Source: Mesorhizobium sp. M4B.F.Ca.ET.058.02.1.1 (lineage in GTDB: Bacteria; Pseudomonadota; Alphaproteobacteria; Rhizobiales; Rhizobiaceae). From it: 64,000 nucleotides of DNA. Of this stretch, positions 47,900 to 56,076 are shown piece by piece. The position numbers were made by a program, and so were the translations under genes. The DNA lies in assembly GCF_003952505.1 (NCBI RefSeq), contig NZ_CP034450.1, positions 5,973,001 to 6,037,000 of the forward strand. The letters run 5' to 3'. Below the pieces are notes generated by a model. It was not told the origin of the DNA, did no database searches, and saw only the letters and a list, made by a program, of their open reading frames with translations. The stretch's first letter is position 1, and every line of letters begins with the position of its first letter.

Positions 47900-48131
47900 C
47901 TCGTCTCCATGCGAACGGGAATTATGTCAGTACTATTGACGTAATTTCCCGGCAATGGTAATTTTTGACAAGCTTTTCGGCGGATTGCGAACGAAAAGGC
48001 AAGGGGAGCCCGTTTTTCCGGAACTTCCTGAGTTTGCCATACATTTGATATCCGCCTACGCTTCCGGACACCGGCCGCGTGCCGCGGCTATACGACAACG
48101 ATGTGCGGGTTTGCGCCCGCGGGAGGTTTCC

Positions 48132-49025
48132 ATGGCATCCGTTCCTTTCGACCAACTGGACGGCTTCATCTGGATGAACGGCGAGTTCGTCGCGTGGGCC
48201 GACGCCAAGATTCATGTGCTGACCCATGGCCTGCACTATGCCAGTGCTGTGTTCGAGGGTGAGCGCGCCTATGGCGGCGCGATCTTCAAGCTCACCGAGC
48301 ACACCGAGCGCCTGCATGAATCGGCGCGCCTGCTCGGCTTCAAGATCCCCTATACGGTCGCAGAGCTCGATGACGCCTGCCGCACGCTTTTGAAGAAGCA
48401 GGGATTCCAGGACGCCTATGTGCGTCCGATCGCCTGGCGCGGCAGCGAGCAGATGGGGGTTTCGGCGCAGAACAACCGCATCAACTGCGCCATCGCCATC
48501 TGGCAGTGGCCGAGCTACTTCGATCCAGCGCAGAAACTGAAGGGCATCCGCCTCGACATCGCCGAATGGCGCCGGCCCGATCCACGCACCGCGCCGTCCA
48601 ACTCGAAGGCCGCCGGCCTCTACATGATCTGCACACTCTCCAAACACGCGGCCGAGGCAAAAGGTTATGCCGACGCCATGATGCTCGACTGGCGCGGCCA
48701 GGTCGCCGAGGCGACCGGCGCCAACATCTTCTTCGTCAAGGACGGCAAGATCCACACCCCGAAGCCCGACTGCTTCCTCGACGGCATCACCCGCCGCACG
48801 GTCATCGGCCTCGCCAAGGAGCGCGGCCTGGAAGTGATCGAGCGCGCCATCATGCCGGAAGAGCTCGAAGGCTTCGAACAATGCTTCCTTACCGGCACGG
48901 CAGCTGAAGTGACGCCGGTTTCGGAGATCGGTCCATACCGATTCGAGGTTGGCGAGATCGCCAAGACATTGATGAATGATTATTCTGCTGCAGTGCAACC
49001 AAAGCATGCTATCGCCGCAGAATAG
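48132..49025 (+). CDS. ilvE: Branched-chain amino acid aminotransferase
   Basis: IlvE performs the last transamination of valine, leucine and isoleucine synthesis with PLP. The protein has 297 residues from ATG 48132, which follows a GGGAGG site; the 59-codon upstream extension is untranslated-looking. Marks include LHYASAVFEGERAYGG, the PLP lysine in NSKAAGLYMICTLSKHAA, EATGANIFFVKDGKIHTP and FLTGTAAEVTPV. A strong terminator follows. Confidence 0.94.
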   Translation: MASVPFDQLDGFIWMNGEFVAWADAKIHVLTHGLHYASAVFEGERAYGGAIFKLTEHTERLHESARLLGFKIPYTVAELDDACRTLLKKQGFQDAYVRPIAWRGSEQMGVSAQNNRINCAIAIWQWPSYFDPAQKLKGIRLDIAEWRRPDPRTAPSNSKAAGLYMICTLSKHAAEAKGYADAMMLDWRGQVAEATGANIFFVKDGKIHTPKPDCFLDGITRRTVIGLAKERGLEVIERAIMPEELEGFEQCFLTGTAAEVTPVSEIGPYRFEVGEIAKTLMNDYSAAVQPKHAIAAE

Positions 49026-49053
49026 CGATAAGTCACAGCTTTTTTGTCTTACA

Positions 49054-49080
49054 GGGGCGGTTTTCTGGCCGCCCCTTTTA
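49054..49080 (+). terminator. Rho-independent terminator of ilvE
   Basis: GGGGCGG (49054-49060) pairs with CCGCCCC (49069-49075), followed by TTTTATTT. Confidence 0.9.
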
Positions 49081-49172
49081 TTTAAGCCTCGGTGCATTTG
49101 ACTTTCATCCAATTCAGCGTCTCATGATGACGTCGGCCCGAGGAGGCTGGCAGTTATGGAGGGACTGTTAAC

Positions 49173-49481
49173 ATGGATACGAACACGCTCGTTGCGATCA
49201 TTGTGCAGGTGATTGCGGGTGTTATCGGTGGTCAGGCAGTAGGCGTTGCGCTGAAGCAGGCGGCGATGGGACAGCTAACCAAAATCCTCGGTGGCGCGAT
49301 CGGCGGCGTCGGCGGCGCGGCCATCCTCGGCAGCCTGCTCGGCGGTGGCGCTGTCGACCCGGCAGCCGCGGCGGGTGGAATCGGAAGTGCGATTGACCTG
49401 AAGAACATCCTCGGCGGTGCCGGCGGCGGCGCCATCCTGACCGGCATCATCGGCGCGGTCCTGAACGCGATGAAGAAGTAA
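49173..49481 (+). CDS. Glycine-rich small membrane protein
   Basis: The 102-residue protein has three hydrophobic, glycine-zipper-like segments (VAIIVQVIAGVIGGQAVGVA, LGGAIGGVGGAAILGSLLGG, GGAGGGAILTGIIGAVLNA) and a Lys tail. The family is unnamed to me. Glycine-zipper membrane proteins often oligomerise. It lies between ilvE's terminator and the MBL gene. Confidence 0.7.
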   Translation: MDTNTLVAIIVQVIAGVIGGQAVGVALKQAAMGQLTKILGGAIGGVGGAAILGSLLGGGAVDPAAAAGGIGSAIDLKNILGGAGGGAILTGIIGAVLNAMKK

Positions 49482-49599
49482 AGGCCCGAAATCCCCGGGT
49501 TTCGCGTGGGCGGCTGCGGCCGCCCATTTTCGTTTGGCAAGCGGTGGACGCCGTTCGTCAGTCTCTCTACATCGGGGAAGACACAGCGAAAGGACAATC

Positions 49600-50241
49600 A
49601 TGGGTCAGCTCAATGCCGGCATCGTGCCGGTCACGCCCTTCCAGCAGAACTGCACGATTCTCTTCGACATGGACGACAGACAAGGTGTGGTCGTCGATCC
49701 CGGCGGCGACATCGACAAGGTGCTGTCGGTGCTGAAGGACAATGACATCAGGGCCGGCGCGATCTGGATCACGCATGGCCATATCGACCATGCCGGCGGC
49801 GCGATGGAGTTGAAGGAGGCGCTCGGCGTCGACATCATCGGCCCGCACGAGGCCGACCGGCCGCTGCTCGCCAACCTCGAGAACCAGGCCAAGCGCTTCG
49901 GCGTCACCGACGCGGTGCGCAACTGCGTGCCCGACCGGTTTCTCACCGAAGGCGAGACCGTGTCGTTCGGAAACCACGTGTTCGAGGTCCTGCATTGCCC
50001 CGGGCACGCGCCGGGCCATGTCGTCTACTATAATCGCGCGGCGAAGTTCGCCCATGTCGGCGACGTGCTGTTTCGCGGCTCGGTCGGGCGCACCGACCTG
50101 CCCGGCGGTGACCACGCCGCGCTGATCGCCTCGATCAAGGAAAAGCTCTTGCCGCTCGGCGACGACATTGGCTTCATCTGCGGCCACGGCCCCGGAGGCC
50201 GCTTCGGCGAGGAGCGCCGCACCAATCCGTTCCTGACCTAG
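49600..50241 (+). CDS. MBL-fold metallohydrolase, glyoxalase II-like
   Basis: The protein has 213 residues from ATG 49600 behind AAAGGA. The metallo-beta-lactamase motif is THGHIDHAGG, followed by LHCPGHAPGHVVYY, HVGDVLFRGSVGRTDLPGGD and CGHGPGGRFGEE, giving the full binuclear metal site. This subgroup (YcbL-like) hydrolyses hydroxyacylglutathione in some bacteria. The element copy at 50241 begins at its stop codon. Confidence 0.9.
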   Translation: MGQLNAGIVPVTPFQQNCTILFDMDDRQGVVVDPGGDIDKVLSVLKDNDIRAGAIWITHGHIDHAGGAMELKEALGVDIIGPHEADRPLLANLENQAKRFGVTDAVRNCVPDRFLTEGETVSFGNHVFEVLHCPGHAPGHVVYYNRAAKFAHVGDVLFRGSVGRTDLPGGDHAALIASIKEKLLPLGDDIGFICGHGPGGRFGEERRTNPFLT

Positions 50242-50382
50242 GGTGTGTCGATATTCAGGTGAGGCCGGCCTGCGAGCGGTGGGTTCCTGCGCTTCCGGTG
50301 CTCACGTACTTTGAGTACGCTCCGCTCCGGTTCTCGGAACCCATCGCTCTCGGCTCGGCCTGACCTGAATCTCAACACACCC
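50241..50382. repeat. Intergenic inverted-repeat element, copy 2
   Basis: This ~142-bp element starts GGGTGTGTCGATATTCAGGT and ends ACCTGAATCTCAACACACCC. The ends are inverted repeats matching at about 18 of 20 positions. It is the homologue of 43797-43935 and has the better-preserved ends. The interior forms a long imperfect hairpin centred on CGTACTTTGAGTACG. Confidence 0.85.
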
Positions 50383-50410
50383 TGGGTGAGCGCCTAAAGG
50401 AGCCCCAAAC

Positions 50411-50443
50411 AAAAAGCGCTGGCCTTGCGGTCAGCGCTTTCTT
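50411..50443. terminator. Bidirectional terminator
   Basis: AAAGCGCTG (50413-50421) pairs with CAGCGCTTT (50432-50440). It is flanked by TTTCTT on the plus strand and TTTTTG on the minus strand, and lies between the MBL gene and the convergent BA14K gene. Confidence 0.85.
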
Positions 50444-50461
50444 GTTAGGGGCAGGGAAGCC

Positions 50462-50890
50462 TCAGTTGGCGACGCAGAAGTGCTGCTCGCCATCATTGCC
50501 GGTGAAGGTACCGGTGCGGGAATTGAAGGTGCGATAGCGGTCCGAGCAATATTCGTACCAGGCACGGGTCCACGGTTCCGCATAGCGGTCGGCATAGACG
50601 ACGCGCGGCTGCGCATAATAGCGGCGAACCGGAGCCGGCTGCACATAGCGGTAGTCATAGTCGTCGTAGCCCGGCTCGTAATAGCTGTTGTAGCGAGGCT
50701 GCGGGTTGCTCAACGCGCCGGCGATCAGGGCGCCGGCAGCAAGGCCGACGACGCCGGCGGCGAGGGCGTCGTTGTGGTTGTGATGGTGACGGCGCCAGCG
50801 CCAGTCATCGGCATTGGCCGCCGGCAAGGTGGCCAATATGGTCGCGGCGATGCCCGTGGACAGAATGGCGGTCTTGAGAATTCGGTTCAT
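50462..50890 (-). CDS. BA14K-family periplasmic protein
   Basis: The 142-residue protein has a signal peptide (TGIAATILATLPAANA), a Trp/Arg/His cluster (WRWRRHHHNHND), one hydrophobic segment (AAGVVGLAAGALIAGAL), a Tyr/Arg/Pro-rich stretch, and the conserved end AWYEYCSDRYRTFNSRTGTF with EQHFCV. The C-terminal CSxRYRSF pattern defines BA14K, an immunogenic, lectin-like protein of Brucella. The role here is unknown. Confidence 0.85.
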   Translation of the reverse strand: MNRILKTAILSTGIAATILATLPAANADDWRWRRHHHNHNDALAAGVVGLAAGALIAGALSNPQPRYNSYYEPGYDDYDYRYVQPAPVRRYYAQPRVVYADRYAEPWTRAWYEYCSDRYRTFNSRTGTFTGNDGEQHFCVAN

Positions 50891-51084
50891 TTCGGTCTCC
50901 TTCGCGCCGGCCCGTGTATTTTCGGGGGGATGCGGACCGGCTTTAGCAAAGGTTAATAAGAGACCGTGGCTGAACGGAGGCTGAACGAAATCCGGCCTGA
51001 CATTTCGATTGCTTGCGCAAAACCATAGACCCGGCGAGAGCGGACCCGCCTCATCAGTCTCCGCCAGGTCTGTCCTGAACCGGC

Positions 51085-51297
51085 TTAGCCGATCGACAGG
51101 TTGACGGCCTTCGGACCCTTGCCGCGCTTGTCCGGCTCGGTGTCGAATGTCACTTTCTGCCCATCCTCAAGACCGGGAAGACCCGACGCCTGCACGGCCG
51201 AAATATGGACGAAGACATCCTTCGCGCCATCGTCCGGCGTGATGAAGCCGAAGCCTTTGGCATGATTGAAGAACTTGACGGTGCCGGTCTGCGGCAT
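51085..51297 (-). CDS. Cold-shock family protein
   Basis: The 70-residue protein starts [10 protein letters not shown], with RNA-binding motifs [11 protein letters not shown] and [11 protein letters not shown]. It shares most residues with the second cold-shock protein at 51648. The pair may have arisen by local duplication. The start at 51297 gives the standard length. Confidence 0.95.
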   Translation of the reverse strand: MPQTGTVKFFNHAKGFGFITPDDGAKDVFVHISAVQASGLPGLEDGQKVTFDTEPDKRGKGPKAVNLSIG

Positions 51298-51647
51298 GGG
51301 AAGCTCCTTTGATCCCATAAAGTCAGTCTCGGGCCGGCAAATGCCCGAGTGGAAATTTGTCCTTTATTTTAGCGCTATCGGCAAGAGAAAGTTTTTGCGC
51401 CGCATGGCAGGCATTTCGAGAGCGTGTTGCGTCCGCCGCGCTTTGCGCGCCGCGATTTGAATTATTGTTTTGATGCAGGCTGTTAGCTCAAATGCGCGGC
51501 ACCCTTCGGATGTCTTGCGTCAGGCATGGAAAAGGCGCGACGGTGGCCCGTCGCGCCTAGGAGAATTCAGCTACGGCTCGGAAGCCGGTTCACGACCTTT
51601 GCAGCGCCCGTCGCTCCTCCGCGCAGGCCGATGCTTAGGCCAATCGA
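51298..51647. other. Region between the two cold-shock genes
   Basis: A 350-nt stretch that holds the terminator of the upstream cold-shock gene (51530-51557) and the promoter and 5' leader of the downstream one. The leader includes AT-rich bases at 51350-51375. No further gene is supported. Confidence 0.5.
51530..51557 (-). terminator. Rho-independent terminator of the second cold-shock gene
   Basis: GGCGCGACGG (51534-51543) pairs with CCGTCGCGCC (51548-51557). On the minus strand it is followed by TTTTCC. It lies about 90 nt past the cold-shock stop. Confidence 0.85.
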
Positions 51648-51860
51648 TCAGGCGGCGCGGAGATTGACCGCCTTCGGACCCTTGCCCATGCGGTCGGGCT
51701 CGACGTCGAAGGTGACCTTCTGGCCATCGACCAGCGTGCGCAGGCCCGAAGCCTCGATCGCCGAGATGTGGACGAACACATCCTTGGCGCCGCCGTCAGG
51801 CGTGATGAAGCCGAAGCCTTTGGTGGCGTTGAAGAACTTTACGGTGCCGGTCTGGGCCAT
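51648..51860 (-). CDS. Cold-shock family protein
   Basis: The 70-residue protein starts [20 protein letters not shown], with the RNP motifs [11 protein letters not shown] and [11 protein letters not shown]. It has its own terminator, so it is expressed separately from the neighbouring paralogue. A GGGG/GAGG site precedes the start. Confidence 0.95.
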   Translation of the reverse strand: MAQTGTVKFFNATKGFGFITPDGGAKDVFVHISAIEASGLRTLVDGQKVTFDVEPDRMGKGPKAVNLRAA

Positions 51861-52373
51861 TGGGGGAAACTCCTCTCACCCGTGTCAGTCTTAATATGGT
51901 TTGCCCGCCGCTGGCGCCTTGGGCATGTCCCGGTGGTTGCTTCGGCAGTCATGCATTGGCGCATGGTCAAACCCCCCGCCGAAAAACGGGGCCGTCAGAG
52001 ATTCACATTATCGGGGAAAGGTCGTCCAAAACGTTCCGCTCTCCGGGTCGCAAATGCCCGAACACGGAATTTATCGCACGGAAACGTGATGGTTGCAAGA
52101 CAGCGCCGCGGGTGGGCCCGATGAGCGCGCCGACGCAGCACTTCGATAGACCCGGCGCCATGCCCGGTCATCGGCCAGAGCCGGGCCACGCATGGGCCAG
52201 CGGCCCCTCGCGGACAGCCGAATGGCGCCAGCGGCAGCGCCATGTCGTCCGCAAACGGGGGTTGCATTTGTCAGAGGAATGGCGAGGATCGGCAAGCGTG
52301 TTTTGCGCGGGAGCGGGTCCATTGCACTATGATTTTGCGCGTGATCTTCGGGGTCGTGCGCCGGGAGGCATTG
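51861..52373. other. Region between the cold-shock and Kazal genes
   Basis: A 513-nt divergent stretch. It must contain the cold-shock promoter and leader and the promoter of the lipoprotein gene. A small hairpin, CCCC/CGGGG, lies near 51977-51992. An open frame across 51860-52528 is GC-biased noise with no family match. I see no RNA gene. Confidence 0.4.
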
Positions 52374-52775
52374 ATGAAATTCCTTACGACGCTTTTCTCG
52401 CGACAGGGCTTTGCTCTCCTGTTCCTGTCGGCACTGCTTGCGGCATGCACGGTGGTGGTGGACGAAGGACCGGGACCGCGCCCGCGGCCGCCAAGGCCGG
52501 AGCCGCAATTCTGCACCAGGGAGTATGAGCCGGTCTGCGCCCGCCGCGGCGGCGACCGCCAGACCTTCGCCAATGCCTGCCTTGCCGATCGGGCCGGATA
52601 CCGCATCGTGCGCGATGGCCCATGCCGCGACGGCGGCGGTGGCGACGAGCCGACATTCTGCACCCGCGAATACGCTCCGGTCTGTGCCCGTCGAGGCGGG
52701 CAACTGCGCACTTTCCCGAATGCCTGCGAGGCCCGCGCGGCGGACTATCGCATCATCGACGACGGTCCGTGCTGA
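52374..52775 (+). CDS. Lipoprotein with two Kazal-like domains
   Basis: The 133-residue protein has a signal peptide ending at the lipobox LLAAC, a Pro/Arg linker, and two tandem repeats of about 36 residues with the pattern C-TREY-PVC-ARRGG-TF-NAC-A-YRI-DGPC. The cysteine spacing matches Kazal-type serine protease inhibitor domains (the family short form with four cysteines). Such proteins could protect the cell surface against subtilases or trypsin-like proteases. The ATG at 52374 has a GGGAGG site. Confidence 0.85.
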   Translation: MKFLTTLFSRQGFALLFLSALLAACTVVVDEGPGPRPRPPRPEPQFCTREYEPVCARRGGDRQTFANACLADRAGYRIVRDGPCRDGGGGDEPTFCTREYAPVCARRGGQLRTFPNACEARAADYRIIDDGPC

Positions 52776-53002
52776 GAACATAGAACCCCGCCGTCCCGGG
52801 CGGCGAGGTCCTGCCTGACTCCCTTTGCCAAGGAGATGGGCAATTTCATCAGTGACCGGCGAAGCCGATGCGTCTTGAAACTGCCGGCCGCATGGCTTAG
52901 GTCCGGCAAGCGGACAAACACGGCAGGTTTCCCATCACCAGAGATCCAAGACGAGGCGCGGTTTCCGGCCCTGGCGGGCAGACGCTGGGGCTCGATCAGC
53001 GC

Positions 53003-54637
53003 GTGCAGCAGGCGCTGCAACTGCATCAGGCCGGCCGCCGGCAAGAGGCGGAGATCCTGTACCGGCAGGTGCTGGCGCAGAAGGCGAACCATGCCGCCGC
53101 CGCGCATTTCCTGGGACTGTTGCTGCACCAGACCGGACGCAGCGCCGACGGGCTGGCGCTGATCGAGCAGTCGGTGCGTCTGCAGCCCGGTAATCCCGAT
53201 TTCCTCAACAATCTCGGCACCGTGCTGCGCGACCTCGGCCGCGTCGCGGCCGCCGTCGATTATTTCCGCAAGGCGGTGACGTTGCGGCCGGACCAGTTGG
53301 CGGCGCGCGACAATCTCGGCTCGGCACTGAAGCAACTCGGCCAGTTCGAGGGCGCCGAAGACATCTATCGCGGCACTATCGGGCGCAACCCGTTTCATGT
53401 GCGCGCCCGCATCGGCCTTGCCGAGACGCTGCAGGAGGCGGGACGGCTGGACGAGGCGATCGCGGTGTTCCGCGAGGCGCTGACGATCCGGCCGAAGGAC
53501 GCCGACTTGCTATACGGGCTGGGCGTCGGGATGATGGAGAAGGGCAAGCTGGATGAGGCCTCCAGCCTTGCCCGGCAGGCGCTGGCGATCGATCCCGCCA
53601 TGGCAAGGGCCTGGCTGCTGCTGACCCAGGTCAAGCGGCAGACCGAGCGCGACGCCGAACTCGCCGGCATGGAGGCGCAGCACGCCAAGGCGCCGCAGGG
53701 AAGCCTGGCGCGCATGCAGCTCTCCTTCGGCCTCGGCAAGGCCAATGACGACCTCAAGGACTATCCCCGCGCCTTCGACTATTTCGCCGAGGGCAACGCC
53801 ATCCGCCGCACTGGCATCGAGTACGACCCGGCGAGGACGCGCGACGAATTCGAGGCGATGAAGGCGACCTTCGACAAGGCGTTCTTCGAAAAGCACAAGC
53901 CAAGTTCGATCGCCGACGACACGCCGATCTTCGTCGTTGGCATGCCGCGTTCCGGCACCACGCTGGTCGAGCAGATCATCGCCAGCCATCCGCAGGTCTA
54001 TGGCGCGGGCGAGCTCAGCATCCTGAAGACAGCGGTCGGCAAGCAGTTCCCGCTCACCATGAAGGGCGGCTTTCCGCAAGGCATCGCCGACATGCCCGAC
54101 AAGGCCTTTGCCGAGGCCGGCGAGGCCTATCTCGACATGCTGCATGCCCGCTATTCGGGCTTCAGGCATGTCACCGACAAGATGCCCGGCAACTTCCTGC
54201 TGGTCGGCTTCATCCATCTGATGCTGCCGCATGCGAAGATCATCCATTGCGCGCGCGACGCGGCGGCGACCTGCCTGTCGATCTACAAGGTGCATTTCCG
54301 CGGCGACAGCCACCGCTACGGCTATGATCTCGGCGAGCTCGCCGACTTCCACAATCTCTACACTGACATCATGGCGCATTGGCGCAACGTGCTGCCCGGC
54401 GTCGTGCACGATGTGCGCTATGAAGATTTCGTTGCCGACCAGGAAGGGCAGACGCGGGCACTGATGGCGCATCTCGGCCTGCCCTGGGACGACAAGGTGC
54501 TGTCCTTCCACGAGACTGACCGTCCGGTGCGCACGGCCTCGGCCGCGCAGGTGCGCCAGCCGATGTATCAGGGCTCGGTCGACCTGTGGAAGCGTTATGG
54601 GGACAGGCTGAAGCCGCTGCTGGACAGGCTGGCGTAG
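53003..54637 (+). CDS. TPR-repeat sulfotransferase
   Basis: The 544-residue protein has about six tetratricopeptide repeats (residues 1-240, for example NPDFLNNLGTVLRDLGRVAA) followed by a sulfotransferase domain. The PAPS 5'-phosphosulfate loop is VGMPRSGTTLVEQ (about residue 313), and the 3'-phosphate region reads CARDAAATCLSIYKVHF. The start is uncertain: GTG 53003 is the first usable start after a TAG at 52898, but the TPR helix begins right there. A different-frame ORF from 52836 with AAGGAG could indicate a lost N-terminus. The acceptor is unknown. Confidence 0.85.
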   Translation: MQQALQLHQAGRRQEAEILYRQVLAQKANHAAAAHFLGLLLHQTGRSADGLALIEQSVRLQPGNPDFLNNLGTVLRDLGRVAAAVDYFRKAVTLRPDQLAARDNLGSALKQLGQFEGAEDIYRGTIGRNPFHVRARIGLAETLQEAGRLDEAIAVFREALTIRPKDADLLYGLGVGMMEKGKLDEASSLARQALAIDPAMARAWLLLTQVKRQTERDAELAGMEAQHAKAPQGSLARMQLSFGLGKANDDLKDYPRAFDYFAEGNAIRRTGIEYDPARTRDEFEAMKATFDKAFFEKHKPSSIADDTPIFVVGMPRSGTTLVEQIIASHPQVYGAGELSILKTAVGKQFPLTMKGGFPQGIADMPDKAFAEAGEAYLDMLHARYSGFRHVTDKMPGNFLLVGFIHLMLPHAKIIHCARDAAATCLSIYKVHFRGDSHRYGYDLGELADFHNLYTDIMAHWRNVLPGVVHDVRYEDFVADQEGQTRALMAHLGLPWDDKVLSFHETDRPVRTASAAQVRQPMYQGSVDLWKRYGDRLKPLLDRLA

Positions 54638-54668
54638 CGTGCTGGTCACCGGCCGAAGCATCTCAGCT

Positions 54669-54857
54669 TCGTCATCCTAGGGCGAAGCAGGAGCACAGCT
54701 CCGTCGCGAAGACCCTAGGATCCATTCCGTGACCTCGATCGAAGGATGCAGCGGAGCAGAATTCTGCACCGTTGCAGCGCCTTTAGGTCACGGCATGGAT
54801 ACTATGGTCTGCGCCGCGTCGCTTCGCTCCTTGCTCCGCCATAGTATGACGAAGCGA
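54669..54857. repeat. Inverted pair of a rhizobial intergenic repeat
   Basis: The first arm (about 54670-54735, reading CGTCATCCTAGGGCGAAGC ... GGATCCATTCCGTGAC) is the reverse complement of the second arm (about 54787-54855, GTCACGGCATGGATACTATG ... CCATAGTATGACGAAG) with scattered changes. Each arm contains an internal palindrome (CCTAGGG/CCCTAGG in the first, ACTATGG/CCATAGT in the second). The compensatory change between arms keeps each hairpin pairing. Confidence 0.75.
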
Positions 54858-54861
54858 TGGC

Positions 54862-55215
54862 TCAAAGCTCGATGAACGTCTGGAAGCCGCCAAAGATCAT
54901 GCGCTTGCCGTCGAACGGCATTGTCGGCCAATCGGCCTTCAGCCGCTCGTCGACCATTATCTTCGCCATCACTTCGTCGCGCCGTTTTCGCGACTCGTAG
55001 ACAACCCATGCAAAGACGACGACCTCGTCATCCTTGGCCTGCACGGCGCGCGGGAACGAGGTGAGCTCGCCATAGGGCACGTCGTCGCCGATGCATTCGA
55101 CATAGGAAAGCGCGCCGTACTCCATCCAGATGGCGCCTGCTTGCCCAGCCATCTTCTTGTAGGCGTCGAGATTTGCCTTGGGGACGGCGAGAACGAAACC
55201 ATCGACATAGGACAT
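54862..55215 (-). CDS. DUF1428 domain-containing protein
   Basis: The 117-residue protein is a ferredoxin-like fold of the DUF1428 family, with MSYVDGFVLAVPKANLDAYK, GALSYVECIGDDVPYGELTS, and the end ADWPTMPFDGKRMIFGGFQ. The function is unknown; the small dimeric barrel is similar to YciI/stress-responsive families. It lies 33 nt downstream of the VOC gene and is probably in its operon. Confidence 0.9.
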   Translation of the reverse strand: MSYVDGFVLAVPKANLDAYKKMAGQAGAIWMEYGALSYVECIGDDVPYGELTSFPRAVQAKDDEVVVFAWVVYESRKRRDEVMAKIMVDERLKADWPTMPFDGKRMIFGGFQTFIEL

Positions 55216-55248
55216 CGTGCTTCTCCTATGCCTTCTTGACAGGCGCGT

Positions 55249-55659
55249 TCATCGCCCATTCGATTCGACACCGAACGGATCGCGCATGTTGCCCCACTGG
55301 TCGCCCCAGAACATCACCTGCAGCGGCATGACGACCTCGCAGCCGGCGTCGACGGCGCGCTTCCACCAGGCCTCGATGTCGTCGCTGCCGAGATGGAGCT
55401 GCATCGTGTAGCCCTGCGGCTTCACGGGCGACATGCCGTGCTCGGGATAGAAGTCGGAGATCATCAGCGTCGAGCCGTTGATGTGGAGATGGATGTGCAT
55501 GGTGCGGCCCTGCTCATCCGGCGGATAGAAGAACACCTGCTCGGCGCCAAAAGCCTTCTTGTAGAATTCGGCAGCCTTGAAGGCGCCGTCGAGCTGCAGA
55601 TAGGGGGTCAATCCGCCGAGCACTTTCGCTGCCGGCTGAACGGGGGTCTGGTCGGTCAT
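55249..55659 (-). CDS. VOC-superfamily protein, PhnB-like
   Basis: The protein has 136 residues from ATG 55659 (MTDQTPVQPAAKVLGGLTPYL). The VOC (glyoxalase/bleomycin-resistance) fold shows LQLDGAFKAAEFYKKAFGAE and MHIHLHINGSTLMISDFYPE, then DDIEAWWKRAVDAGCEV and MFWGDQWGNMRDPFGVE. The PhnB/3-demethylubiquinone-9-like subgroup has no settled function. The preceding basic extension of the frame is not used. Confidence 0.9.
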   Translation of the reverse strand: MTDQTPVQPAAKVLGGLTPYLQLDGAFKAAEFYKKAFGAEQVFFYPPDEQGRTMHIHLHINGSTLMISDFYPEHGMSPVKPQGYTMQLHLGSDDIEAWWKRAVDAGCEVVMPLQVMFWGDQWGNMRDPFGVESNGR

Positions 55660-55782
55660 AGCTTGCTCCTCTTTGCGTTTTGGTCTGACCTTGCGAACCA
55701 CAGGACGAACGAGGCGGCCGCGATCCTACACGGGTCTCGGATTTTTTTAGAACCGCCGAAACCGCGCCGGGCTGGTCGCCCG

Positions 55783-55971
55783 TCAAATCACCCTGGCCGA
55801 GCAGGTTGCCGCGCGGGCGCGACGGCTGTTCTGCACGTCGAAGATTTCCGGAACGCCGATGTCCTTGCGCAGTTCGGCAGGCAGCGAAAGCAAGATACGC
55901 TCGCTGCGGTAGCGGGCGCGCGCCGCCGCGTACCGGGTTGCGATGCGACCGATGGATGACAGGACCGACAT
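55783..55971 (-). CDS. DUF1127 small protein
   Basis: The 62-residue Arg-rich protein starts MSVLSSIGRIATRYAAARAR and has the DUF1127 core LSLPAELRKDIGVPEIFD. Such small proteins in alphaproteobacteria take part in RNA and phosphate metabolism. The ATG at 55971 follows GGGAG. A hairpin (GATGCCG/CGGCATC, 55990-56015) lies just upstream. Confidence 0.82.
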   Translation of the reverse strand: MSVLSSIGRIATRYAAARARYRSERILLSLPAELRKDIGVPEIFDVQNSRRARAATCSARVI

Positions 55972-56076
55972 GATGAATTCTCCCTGGTTGATGCCGGCAT
56001 TATCGTGTCGGCATCCCAAGGACGTGGCGCATCCCGGCGATCCGACAGGTCGTCGGGACTTTTTTGTCGAGCTACC

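Noticed and set aside
51860..52528. A 222-codon ORF before the Kazal gene
   Set aside because: It overlaps the cold-shock start and the Kazal gene in another frame, has no ribosome site and no recognisable fold.
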